Assembly (NCBI GenBank): GCA_025359585.1
Contig: JANYFX010000475.1
Coordinates: forward strand, 1 to 6,869
Reading direction: 5' to 3'
Source of the DNA: Rhizobacter sp.
Lineage (GTDB): Bacteria > Pseudomonadota > Gammaproteobacteria > Burkholderiales > Burkholderiaceae_C
Length of the DNA stretch: 6,869 nt
Within the stretch, counting starts at the first letter, position 1; each line of letters begins with the position of its first letter. This document shows, one piece after another, positions 1 through 5,283 of the stretch. Below the pieces are notes generated by a model. It worked only from the letters and a program-made list of their open reading frames with translations, was not told the origin of the DNA and searched no databases. A program made the position numbers and the translations under genes.

Positions 1-302
1 GAACGGTCGGCGCGCCCACCTGCGGGTGCCTTGTATTCCATCGACGAATGACGGGACGCCAGATCGACATGGCCCGCCAGCGTAGACCACTTCGTTTCGA
101 CAATGCCCGTTTTTGGCAGACATTCCCCAAGCCGCTGCAGAAAGTGTCTTGTCTCCGCTGTTGCGCGCCCAATCAGCAACGCCACCACGCCAAGCCGCAG
201 CCGAGCGCCCGGCGGCGCGCCTCTGTGGCGCCGAGCAGCGCAGCGGCCTGAGGGTTGCGCCGCGTGCGGCGGCTAGCGCAGCTGTTTGAGCACCGAGCGC
301 AG

Positions 303-328
303 CGAGGGCGAGTCTGCGCTCGCCCTCG
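303..328. repeat. Perfect 10-bp inverted repeat (hairpin)
   Basis: CGAGGGCGAG at 303-312 and CTCGCCCTCG at 319-328 are exact reverse complements around the 6-base loop TCTGCG. Beyond the stem, CGCAG on the left and CTGCG on the right can extend it across a 2-base bulge. No T-run follows on either strand, so it does not read as a standard intrinsic terminator. It resembles the structured palindromes scattered between genes in Burkholderiales genomes; that resemblance is from memory, not a search. Confidence 0.6.
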
Positions 329-349
329 GGCTGCGAGCAGCGCAGGGCA

Positions 350-388
350 GTCAGCGTATTTCGCCGACCGGCACAGCGAAGCGCTGAC
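350..388. repeat. Second inverted repeat with internal loop
   Basis: GTCAGCG at 350-356 pairs with CGCTGAC at 382-388. Inside it, TTCGC at 360-364 pairs with GCGAA at 376-380. Together they form a 12-bp stem broken by a small asymmetric internal loop (TAT opposite G) with an 11-base apical loop. It lies 21 bases after the first hairpin, so the two probably belong to one structured element covering about 300-390. Whether it acts as RNA or DNA cannot be told from the sequence. Confidence 0.5.
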
Positions 389-550
389 GGGTGCTCGGCT
401 GCGGCTTGGCGCGCTCCACACGCTGCATGCGTCCGGGCCGAACCAACCACCGCTGCTGCGAAGAGCACCACCCGGCCAACCCGACCCCGAATCCGGCTGT
501 TCTTCCAGACCGACCGCACGTAGCATCCCGGTTCGCATCGAGACAAAACC

Positions 551-904
551 ATGCAAACCCTCGACGCTTCCACCATCGACAGCTGGCACGCCCACGTCTA
601 CTTCGACGCATCCACCCGCGACGCCGCTTGGTCCCTGCGCGGAATCATCGAAACGCAGATGGCAGGCCGCATCGAGATGGGCCGCTTTCACGAGAAGCCT
701 GTCGGCCCGCACCCGATGTGGAGCTACCAGCTCGCGCTCCCCGCAGCCCACTTCGCACACGTTGTGGGCTGGCTCGCGCTGAACCACGGCGCGCTCGACG
801 TGTTCGTGCATCCGAACACCGGCGACGCGTTGCGTGACCACCGGGACTCTGCGCTTTGGCTGGGCCGATCGCACCTGCTGAACCTGGCGGCGCTGACGGA
901 CTGA
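551..904 (+). CDS. DOPA 4,5-dioxygenase family protein
   Basis: This small cytoplasmic protein of 117 residues has no signal peptide or membrane segment. It carries the marks of the DOPA 4,5-dioxygenase family (the fungal DodA type, not the LigB type): HAHVYFD at residues 13-19, the HEKPVGPHPMWSYQ block at 47-60, LNHG at 77-80, and VHPNTGD followed by DHR at 86-98. The conserved histidines (13, 15, 47, 54, 79, 87) are the likely metal or active-site ligands. Family members of about 110-120 residues are common in proteobacteria. Fungal relatives cleave the ring of L-DOPA; the bacterial substrate is generally unknown, so DOPA cleavage here is not implied. The ATG at 551 has only a weak GAGA upstream, but the HxHVYF motif lies close behind it, as expected. 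It is first in a rightward run, 63 bases before the formyltransferase-ACT gene. Confidence 0.88.
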   Translation: MQTLDASTIDSWHAHVYFDASTRDAAWSLRGIIETQMAGRIEMGRFHEKPVGPHPMWSYQLALPAAHFAHVVGWLALNHGALDVFVHPNTGDALRDHRDSALWLGRSHLLNLAALTD

Positions 905-955
905 TGTGGCCGGCGCAGCCTCGGCCAGAATGGCCCGTCGCCGCCCGGCAGTCTC

Positions 956-960
956 AGGAG
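956..960 (+). promoter_or_regulatory. Shine-Dalgarno AGGAG for the formyltransferase-ACT gene
   Basis: A full AGGAG lies 7 bases before the ATG at 968. This supports that start and argues that the gene is strongly translated in its own right rather than coupled to the dioxygenase gene upstream. Confidence 0.8.
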
Positions 961-967
961 TCTCTCG

Positions 968-2119
968 ATGAAGTGCGTCTTGGTGGGTTCCCGTTTCTTC
1001 GGAGCCACGGTATTGGAGGCCTTGCGCAAGGAAGGCATCGCCGAGTTCACGCGTATCGTGGTGCCGGCCGCCGACGACCGGCTCGCGATTGCGGGGCGCG
1101 CCGCCGGGCTCGATGTGCATGTGATGGCCAACCCGAAGATCGTGCCGGGCGAAGCCATCCCCGAAGGCACCGATCTGATCCTCGCCGCGCACACGCACGC
1201 GCGGGTCAGCAACGAAGCGCTGGCGCGCTCGCGCCTTGGCGGTGTCGGTTACCACCCTTCGCTGTTGCCTCGGCACCGCGGCATCGCCGCGGTGGAATGG
1301 ACGATCCTCGAAGGCGACGCCGTCGCCGGTGGCTCGGTCTACCACCTGGCCGACGGCTGGGACGCGGGCGCCATCGCCGCGCAAGACTGGTGCTTCGTGG
1401 CCAAGGGCGAAACGGCACGCGAGTTGTGGGAACGCGCGCTGGCGCCGATGGGCCTGGCGCTGCTCGGCCAGGTGGTGCGCCACGCGAGCGTGCACGGCGA
1501 AGTGCCGGCGCACACCCAAGACCAGCGCTTCGCCACCAGGGCGCCGATGATCCGCCGCTCGGTCGTGCTGACCGAAGACGCGCCGCTCACGACCACCTCG
1601 CTCATCGTCACCGTGATGGGCCCGGACCGGCCCGGCATCGTGAGCCTGCTGTCGGACCGTGCGCAGCGCTTCGGCGCCAGCTGGGCAGCCAGCCGGCTCG
1701 CGAATCTGGCGGGCGAGTTCGCCGGCATGGTCCACTTCGAAGTGCCTCGTGAAAACGCCGACGCGCTCGCCAGCGCGCTGAAGGCGCTCGAATCATCGGG
1801 CTTGCGGCTGGTGATCGCGAAGAGCGACGGCACCGAAGCGCCCGCCGGGCTGCGCGGCGTCGACCTCGAACTGGTCGGCGAAGACCGGCTCGGCATCGTC
1901 AGCAAGCTGACGCGCATCCTCGCCGAGAGCGGCATCAGCATCGAGCACATTCACACCGAGATCGCGGGTGGCAAAGGCTCCGGCAAACAGACCTTCAAAG
2001 TCGCCGCGCACCTGCTGGTGCCCAAGGCAATTTCGTCCGACGCGCTGCGGGGCAGGCTCGAAGGGCTGGCGAACGAGATGATGCTGGACATCGCGCTGGG
2101 CGAACGGCCAGCAGTGTGA
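968..2119 (+). CDS. Formyltransferase-fold hydrolase fused to two ACT domains (GcvR-like)
   Basis: This protein of 383 residues has two parts. Residues 1-195 are a formyltransferase N-terminal fold. The motif YHPSLLPRHRG (95-105) and DGWDAG (129-134) match the hydrolase domain of 10-formyltetrahydrofolate dehydrogenase. The catalytic His96 and Asp132 are 36 residues apart, as His106 and Asp142 are in that enzyme. The Asn two residues before the His, present in Fmt and PurU, is Gly94 here. Residues 211-283 form a first ACT domain with GPDRPGIVS (218-226), and 298-375 a second with GEDRLGIVSKL (304-314), arranged as in the glycine cleavage regulator GcvR. A folate or formyl hydrolase sensed through ACT domains is the natural guess, but substrate and ligand are not shown. 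PurU, the formyltetrahydrofolate deformylase, has the opposite order with a single ACT. The frame is unbroken across the junction and no internal ATG with a ribosome site marks a second gene. The stop overlaps the next gene's possible GTG start. Confidence 0.88.
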   Translation: MKCVLVGSRFFGATVLEALRKEGIAEFTRIVVPAADDRLAIAGRAAGLDVHVMANPKIVPGEAIPEGTDLILAAHTHARVSNEALARSRLGGVGYHPSLLPRHRGIAAVEWTILEGDAVAGGSVYHLADGWDAGAIAAQDWCFVAKGETARELWERALAPMGLALLGQVVRHASVHGEVPAHTQDQRFATRAPMIRRSVVLTEDAPLTTTSLIVTVMGPDRPGIVSLLSDRAQRFGASWAASRLANLAGEFAGMVHFEVPRENADALASALKALESSGLRLVIAKSDGTEAPAGLRGVDLELVGEDRLGIVSKLTRILAESGISIEHIHTEIAGGKGSGKQTFKVAAHLLVPKAISSDALRGRLEGLANEMMLDIALGERPAV

Positions 2120-2946
2120 GCGCAGGCCCGATGAACGGCTCCCGGCAGATCGACGGCGTCGATGTTTTCATCGAAGGCGAAGGCGCGCAGAGCATCGTGA
2201 TGATCCACGGCTGGCCCGACACGCACCGCCTGTGGGATGCGAGCGTGCAGGCGCTTCGAAGCCGATACCGCTGTGTTCGTTTCACGCTGCCGGGCTTCGA
2301 CATCGGCAAACCTCGGCGTTCCTCTTCAAGCGTGCAGTTGATCGCCACGTTCAAGAACATCATCGAGCAGACCTGCCCCGGCCAGCGGGTCGTGTTGATG
2401 CTGCACGACTGGGGCTGCGTGTTCGGCTACGCGCTGGCGGCGCAGCACCCGGGCCTGGTCTCGAAGATCATTGGTGTGGACGTCGGCGATGCAGGTTCGC
2501 GCATGCACCTGCGCTCGCTGCGCGTCAGACACAAGTTGATGATTGCCGGCTACCAGGGCTGGCTTGCGGTCGCGTGGTGCGTCGGCGGCAGCCTGGGTGA
2601 CTGGATGACGCGGTGGATGGCCCGCGCATTGCACTGCCCGTCGGAACAGCAGTACATCGGCTCGCAGATGAACTGCCCGTATTTTCTGCAGTGGACCGGC
2701 GGTGGCGCGAGGCCGGGTGCCGCGGCGTTCGCGCCCGCGTGCCCGATGCTCTTCGTCCATGGAACGAAGAAGCCCTTCATGTTCCATTCACCAGCCTGGG
2801 CCGAAGCGCTTGCGAAAAAACCCGGCTGCCGGGTGCTCGCGTTCGAGACCGGGCATTGGGTGATGAGCCGGCGGCCCGAGCCGTTCAACCAGGCGGTGCT
2901 GGCGTGGCTCGGCGGCGCGCCGGCTCACTTGGCCTGCGAAACCTGA
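2116..2946 (+). CDS. Alpha/beta hydrolase with Asp nucleophile
   Basis: This soluble protein of 276 residues has an alpha/beta-hydrolase fold. The oxyanion-hole motif MIHGWPD lies at residues 29-35. The nucleophile elbow LHDWGCVFG (96-104) puts Asp98 in the nucleophile place, as in epoxide hydrolases and haloalkane dehalogenases rather than serine esterases. His247 in ETGHWVM is the likely catalytic base. The third catalytic acid is not obvious: the usual loop reads HGTKKPFMFHS (215-225), with Lys where Asp is often seen. Residues 126-195 form a cap. The substrate cannot be named. The GTG at 2116 overlaps the stop of the upstream gene (GTGTGA), suggesting translational coupling. The ATG at 2131, 12 bases downstream of that stop, is an equally reasonable start and would give 271 residues. 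Neither has a strong Shine-Dalgarno. The 3' end overlaps a convergent gene by 22 bases. Confidence 0.9.
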   Translation: MSAGPMNGSRQIDGVDVFIEGEGAQSIVMIHGWPDTHRLWDASVQALRSRYRCVRFTLPGFDIGKPRRSSSSVQLIATFKNIIEQTCPGQRVVLMLHDWGCVFGYALAAQHPGLVSKIIGVDVGDAGSRMHLRSLRVRHKLMIAGYQGWLAVAWCVGGSLGDWMTRWMARALHCPSEQQYIGSQMNCPYFLQWTGGGARPGAAAFAPACPMLFVHGTKKPFMFHSPAWAEALAKKPGCRVLAFETGHWVMSRRPEPFNQAVLAWLGGAPAHLACET

Positions 2947-3188
2947 ACCGACTGGCGCTGAGCCTGCTTGTCGTCGCGCTTGGCCGAGGCCTTGCCCTGG
3001 GTCGGGTTCTTGCCCGTCGGGTCGGCCCACTGGCTGTAGTGCGGCAGCTCACCCAGACCGCTGTCGACTTTTTCGCCGGTCACTTGCACCGGAGCGGAAG
3101 CACGTTCAGCGGCAACCGCCACCGTGCCGACCGAGAAGAACGATGCAGCGATGGTTGCCGCGACGGACAGGGCTGTGAACTTGTTCAT
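2925..3188 (-). CDS. Small secreted protein of unknown function
   Basis: This 87-residue protein has a clear signal peptide: basic MNK, a hydrophobic core at residues 5-24, and a likely cleavage after the AVAA at 24-27. The mature part of about 60 residues is hydrophilic. A motif-like middle, VDSGLGELPHYSQWADPTGK at 41-60, is followed by a Lys/Gln/Ser-rich tail without further hydrophobic stretches. There are no cysteines and no lipobox, so it is probably a soluble periplasmic or exported protein. GGAG (complement of 3198-3201) lies 9 bases before the ATG and supports the start. The last 22 bases overlap the end of the hydrolase gene on the other strand. I do not recognise the family. Confidence 0.8.
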   Translation of the reverse strand: MNKFTALSVAATIAASFFSVGTVAVAAERASAPVQVTGEKVDSGLGELPHYSQWADPTGKNPTQGKASAKRDDKQAQRQSVQVSQAK

Positions 3189-3441
3189 GTCAGTTTGCTC
3201 CGGTGAGTTGTCAGTGCAGGAAGGAAGGCGTCGCTTCGACGCACACCACTGCTTTGTGTGGTTAGCTGCACTCTACGGGGGCCGGTGCACGGCCGCGCGG
3301 TACAAGCGCACACCACCGAAGGCCTGTGTTCACGGCATGCCGTTCAGAGTGAAAAGTTGCCGATCTTCAGGCCGCGCACATGCGTGACTGTTGCGTGCAG
3401 GCCGACGACCGACGGGTAGGCGATGGCCTACGCGATGGGGC

Positions 3442-3474
3442 GGCGCGCGCCGATCCGCGTTCACGCGGCGCGCC
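3442..3474. repeat. Nested GC-rich inverted repeat
   Basis: The outer arms are GGCGCGC (3442-3448) and GCGCGCC (3468-3474). Inside, CCGCG (3455-3459) and CGCGG (3464-3468) flank the tetraloop TTCA. The arms share base 3468, so the outer and inner stems are alternatives or stack with a bulge. An A-rich stretch, TAGAGTAAAAAG, follows at 3477. It could be a promoter-proximal operator, or the stop signal of a short transcript reading rightward, but the A-run is on the wrong strand for a rightward intrinsic terminator. Confidence 0.4.
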
Positions 3475-3490
3475 GGTAGAGTAAAAAGAC

Positions 3491-3537
3491 TGCGCCCGGC
3501 GGGGCTTTGCCCATGCTGCACGGCGCAGGTTTCGCCT
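3491..3537 (+). promoter_or_regulatory. Possible 5' leader hairpin before the small membrane-protein gene
   Basis: TGCGCC at 3491-3496 pairs with GGCGCA at 3532-3537. Nested inside is GGGC-TTT-GCCC at 3502-3512. The structure ends 8 bases before the AGGAG ribosome site, so it would sit in the leader of the mRNA without masking that site. A regulatory role is a guess; no known riboswitch is recognised. Confidence 0.3.
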
Positions 3538-3545
3538 GACTGTCT

Positions 3546-3550
3546 AGGAG
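3546..3550 (+). promoter_or_regulatory. Shine-Dalgarno AGGAG for the 57-residue membrane protein
   Basis: AGGAG lies 6 bases before the ATG at 3557, which is ideal spacing. It is the main reason to call this very short open frame a gene and to fix its start. Confidence 0.8.
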
Positions 3551-3556
3551 CAGTTC

Positions 3557-3730
3557 ATGTCGTTTGCACTCTATCTTCTGGGCTTCGCGCTCGTGACCGG
3601 CGGCATCGCCTGGGGCCTGGTCACGGCCGGTGTGCCGGGGCTCTACGTGGCCATCGCCTGCGTGATCCTCGTGGGCCTGGGCATCATCAGCGGCGTCTCG
3701 AAGACACGCGCCAAAGACGCGTCGAACTGA
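3557..3730 (+). CDS. Small inner-membrane protein, two helices
   Basis: This 57-residue protein begins MSFALYLLGFALVTGG and ends in a charged tail, KTRAKDASN. Two hydrophobic segments, about residues 3-24 and 28-47, are separated by a short turn with Gly-Val-Pro-Gly (25-28), giving a helical hairpin in the inner membrane. The C-terminal Lys/Arg cluster suggests that this end faces the cytoplasm. A strong AGGAG supports translation, and G/C at third codon positions is high as in the neighbours. It looks like the small conserved hypothetical membrane proteins common in Burkholderiales; no function is known to me. The next gene's ATG follows its TGA directly and in the same frame. Confidence 0.8.
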   Translation: MSFALYLLGFALVTGGIAWGLVTAGVPGLYVAIACVILVGLGIISGVSKTRAKDASN

Positions 3731-3958
3731 ATGGCCAGGATGATGTCCTGCCAGCACGGCAGGCCCTCGCACCCCGGACCGGTCTGGGTCGGCCGCTTCG
3801 GTGCTCACCTGATGGTGGTGCTGCCTTCGGTGAACCTGACGCGTGCGGTGCACAGCGCGGTGGCCGCGTGGCCCTACGCGGCGCACCTCGAACCGGAGGA
3901 TGCGGCCGAGATCCTGCTGCGGCGCATGGCGCATGCAGCCGCAACGCGGCTGCGTTGA
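3731..3958 (+). CDS. Small hypothetical protein, 75 residues
   Basis: I do not recognise this protein. It has a central strand-like stretch, VWVGRFGAHLMVVLPS (18-33), then a mostly helical, Ala-rich second half ending EDAAEILLRRMAHAAATRLR (56-75). No signal peptide or membrane segment is seen. Codon third positions are G/C-rich, as in the flanking genes, supporting coding. Its ATG directly follows the TGA of the 57-residue gene, so translation probably depends on coupling; no separate Shine-Dalgarno is visible. A start at one of the next Met codons (residues 4 or 5) is possible. It ends 6 bases before the convergent binding-protein gene, and no terminator fits in that gap. Confidence 0.62.
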   Translation: MARMMSCQHGRPSHPGPVWVGRFGAHLMVVLPSVNLTRAVHSAVAAWPYAAHLEPEDAAEILLRRMAHAAATRLR

Positions 3959-3964
3959 AGCGCC

Positions 3965-5074
3965 TTACTGCACGAAGCGATTTCCACGCGACAGGATCGT
4001 CAGCTCGACCCAGCTGCTGCCGTTGTGGCTGCCGGGCGCGTAGTTGAGTGCAAAACCGCCCAGATCCACGCGGCCCATCGAGCCCATGGCCGCGAGCACG
4101 CTCTCGCGGGTCGGCTTGGGCCCGGCTTTTTTCAGTGCGGCCACCAGCGCCTTCGCGGCGATGCACGACTCGAGCGAGGTGTAGTTCAGCTTGCCGCCGT
4201 TGAGCGCGTTGAGCGCCTCGGCACACTCCTTCACCAGCGGGATCGACACCTGGTTGGAAGCGCGCGGCGACGGAATCACCTGCGACACGACCGTGCCACG
4301 CGCCAGCGGGCCTACCGACTCGGCGAGTTCGTCGGGGTTCACGAACGACAGCGCGGCCACCGGGATGGCGCCGCCCTTGTCGCCAGCGGCCTTGAGATAG
4401 TCGCTCACCACGCTGTACTGCGTGGTGGCCAGCACATAGTGCGGCGCGTCTTTTGTCAGTGCGTCGACGGAGGCCTGTTCGAGTTTGGCACCACGCTTCA
4501 CGGCCACACCGCCCGGCTTGCCAACACCCGCGTCGCTGAAGGCGCTGAGCACCGCCTCGAAGTTGCTGCGGCCGACTTCGTCGTCGTAGTAGAGAACGAC
4601 AGCCTTGTCGGCACCGACAGCACGTTTGGCTTCGACGACCTTGGCGGCTTCTTCCTTGTACGAAGCGCGCAGTGTGTACACGTTGGCATGGCTGCGCAGT
4701 TTGGTCGAGCCGCTGAAAGGCGCGAAGAACAGCATGTTGTTCTGCGCCGCAAGCGGCAGCGAGTCGAGGCTGTTGGTGGCGGAGTTGTAGCCGAACAGCA
4801 CCATCGCTGCATGCTGGCCGAGCAGCATCTGCGTGTTCTCGGTGGCGCGCTGGCGGTTGTTGGCGTTGTCCAGCGTCACCAGCTGGATCTTGCGGCCGAG
4901 CACGTTGCTGGCGTTGACCTTGGCGAAGACAGCGAGCGCGCCGTCGCGCATGTCGCGGCCGATGTCGGCATTGGGGCCGCTCAGCGCGACCGACTGGCCG
5001 ACGACGATGTCTTGTGCATGGGCGGGCAGTGCCGCGGTCAACGCGAGCGCCAATGCGGCGAGGGTCTTGTTCAT
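3965..5074 (-). CDS. ABC transporter periplasmic substrate-binding protein, LivJ/branched-chain amino acid type
   Basis: This 369-residue protein has a clean signal peptide, MNKTLAALALALTAALPAHA, cleaved before Gln21. The mature part is a type I periplasmic binding protein (Peripla_BP_6, the leucine/isoleucine/valine-binding family). It opens with IVVGQSVALSGPNADIGRDM (23-42), has the FGYNSATNS ligand-loop region at 94-102, and the hinge-crossing strand VVLYYDDEVGRSNFEA at 159-174. Cys284 and Cys304 could form a disulfide in the periplasm. Length is typical. The frame is open for 59 more codons upstream, but AAGGGA (complement of 5081-5086), 6 bases before the ATG at 5074, together with the signal peptide fixes the start. 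No permease or ATPase genes adjoin it, so it is an orphan binding protein. The ligand could be an amino acid, amide, urea or aromatic acid; it cannot be told here. Confidence 0.93.
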   Translation of the reverse strand: MNKTLAALALALTAALPAHAQDIVVGQSVALSGPNADIGRDMRDGALAVFAKVNASNVLGRKIQLVTLDNANNRQRATENTQMLLGQHAAMVLFGYNSATNSLDSLPLAAQNNMLFFAPFSGSTKLRSHANVYTLRASYKEEAAKVVEAKRAVGADKAVVLYYDDEVGRSNFEAVLSAFSDAGVGKPGGVAVKRGAKLEQASVDALTKDAPHYVLATTQYSVVSDYLKAAGDKGGAIPVAALSFVNPDELAESVGPLARGTVVSQVIPSPRASNQVSIPLVKECAEALNALNGGKLNYTSLESCIAAKALVAALKKAGPKPTRESVLAAMGSMGRVDLGGFALNYAPGSHNGSSWVELTILSRGNRFVQ

Positions 5075-5205
5075 GGAACTTCCCTTGGAAAAGGGGTTGT
5101 CGGAAGGCGGATTCCGATGGCAGGTTTGCCTCGGTGTCCGAACTTGTTGCGCGCAGCAGCTTAGTGGGACACGAGCGCGCCGTGGGCAACGAAGTTGGCG
5201 CAAAA

Positions 5206-5243
5206 GTTCACGCACCGCGGATGCAGACGACTTCGGCGTGAAC
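5206..5243 (-). terminator. Inverted repeat between flgF and the binding-protein gene (possible terminator)
   Basis: GTTCACGC at 5206-5213 and GCGTGAAC at 5236-5243 are exact 8-bp arms with a 22-base spacer. Read leftward, the second arm is followed by four T residues (complement of 5202-5205), so it could end the flgE-flgF transcript 41 bases after the flgF stop. The long loop and short T-run make it a weak terminator. An operator for the binding-protein gene, whose start lies 132 bases further on, is an alternative. Confidence 0.35.
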
Positions 5244-5283
5244 GAATGCACTGTCGAATTGACCTGTGCACTTGCCCGCGCCT

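Larger units (their letters stand above)
1..550. other. Gene-poor stretch at left edge with structured intergenic DNA
   Basis: I see no convincing gene here. Open frames exist, but they lack a credible ribosome site or a recognisable product. Two edge fragments cannot be decided. On the + strand, frame 1 reads ERSARPPAGALYSIDE and stops at 49-51, which could be the tail of a gene lying to the left. On the - strand, an ATG at 41-39 opens MEYKAPAGGRADR and runs off the edge, which could be the start of a leftward gene, though no Shine-Dalgarno is visible. The part from about 250 to 420 is rich in inverted repeats, described separately. The promoter of the rightward operon starting at 551 should lie in this stretch, but no clear -35/-10 pair stands out. 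Confidence 0.6.
3189..3556. other. Divergent intergenic region with several short palindromes
   Basis: These 368 bases separate the secreted-protein gene (leftward) from the small membrane-protein gene (rightward) and should hold both promoters. No gene is supported in it. Visible symmetry elements are a 10-bp perfect palindrome CGGCATGCCG at 3333-3342, a GTAGGC/GCCTAC hairpin at 3416-3431 with a GATG loop, a CCGCG-TTCA-CGCGG hairpin at 3455-3468 nested inside GGCGCGC/GCGCGCC arms, and a leader hairpin at 3491-3537. I could not pick out a convincing sigma-70 -35/-10 pair with proper spacing for either direction. Confidence 0.55.

Noticed and set aside
1..41. Possible leftward gene start (MEYKAPAGGRADR) running off the left edge
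   Set aside because: Only 13 codons are visible, no ribosome site is seen, and a competing + strand gene tail fits the same bases; not enough to call.
109..130. Possible sigma-54 promoter around TTTTTGGCAGACATTCC
   Set aside because: The -24 TGGCA is present, but the -12 TTGC is not; spacing and sequence do not match.
48..251. A 67-residue + strand frame near the left edge
   Set aside because: It has no Shine-Dalgarno, a basic low-complexity tail and no recognisable family. It could at most be a remnant.
255..782. A 175-residue + strand frame covering the structured region and the start of the dioxygenase gene
   Set aside because: It runs through the palindromic stretch and overlaps the dioxygenase in another frame. 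Its composition is dominated by Arg, Pro, Ser and Ala, and it has no ribosome site.
173..1735. A 520-residue open frame on the - strand across the dioxygenase and formyltransferase genes
   Set aside because: It is Arg/His/Ala-rich with no recognisable domain and lies opposite two genes with clear family motifs. It is a typical antisense artefact of high-GC DNA.
4025..5164. A 379-residue + strand frame opposite the binding-protein gene
   Set aside because: It has low-complexity His/Arg/Val/Gly composition and no motif, and lies antisense to a well supported gene.
3687..5189. A 500-residue - strand frame over the binding-protein gene
   Set aside because: It is the shifted frame of the binding-protein gene, whose correct frame has a signal peptide and family motifs; this one is Arg/Gln-rich with none.
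5075..5251. N-terminal extension of 59 residues on the binding-protein gene
   Set aside because: It would bury a textbook signal peptide inside the protein, whereas the ATG at 5074 has a good ribosome site.
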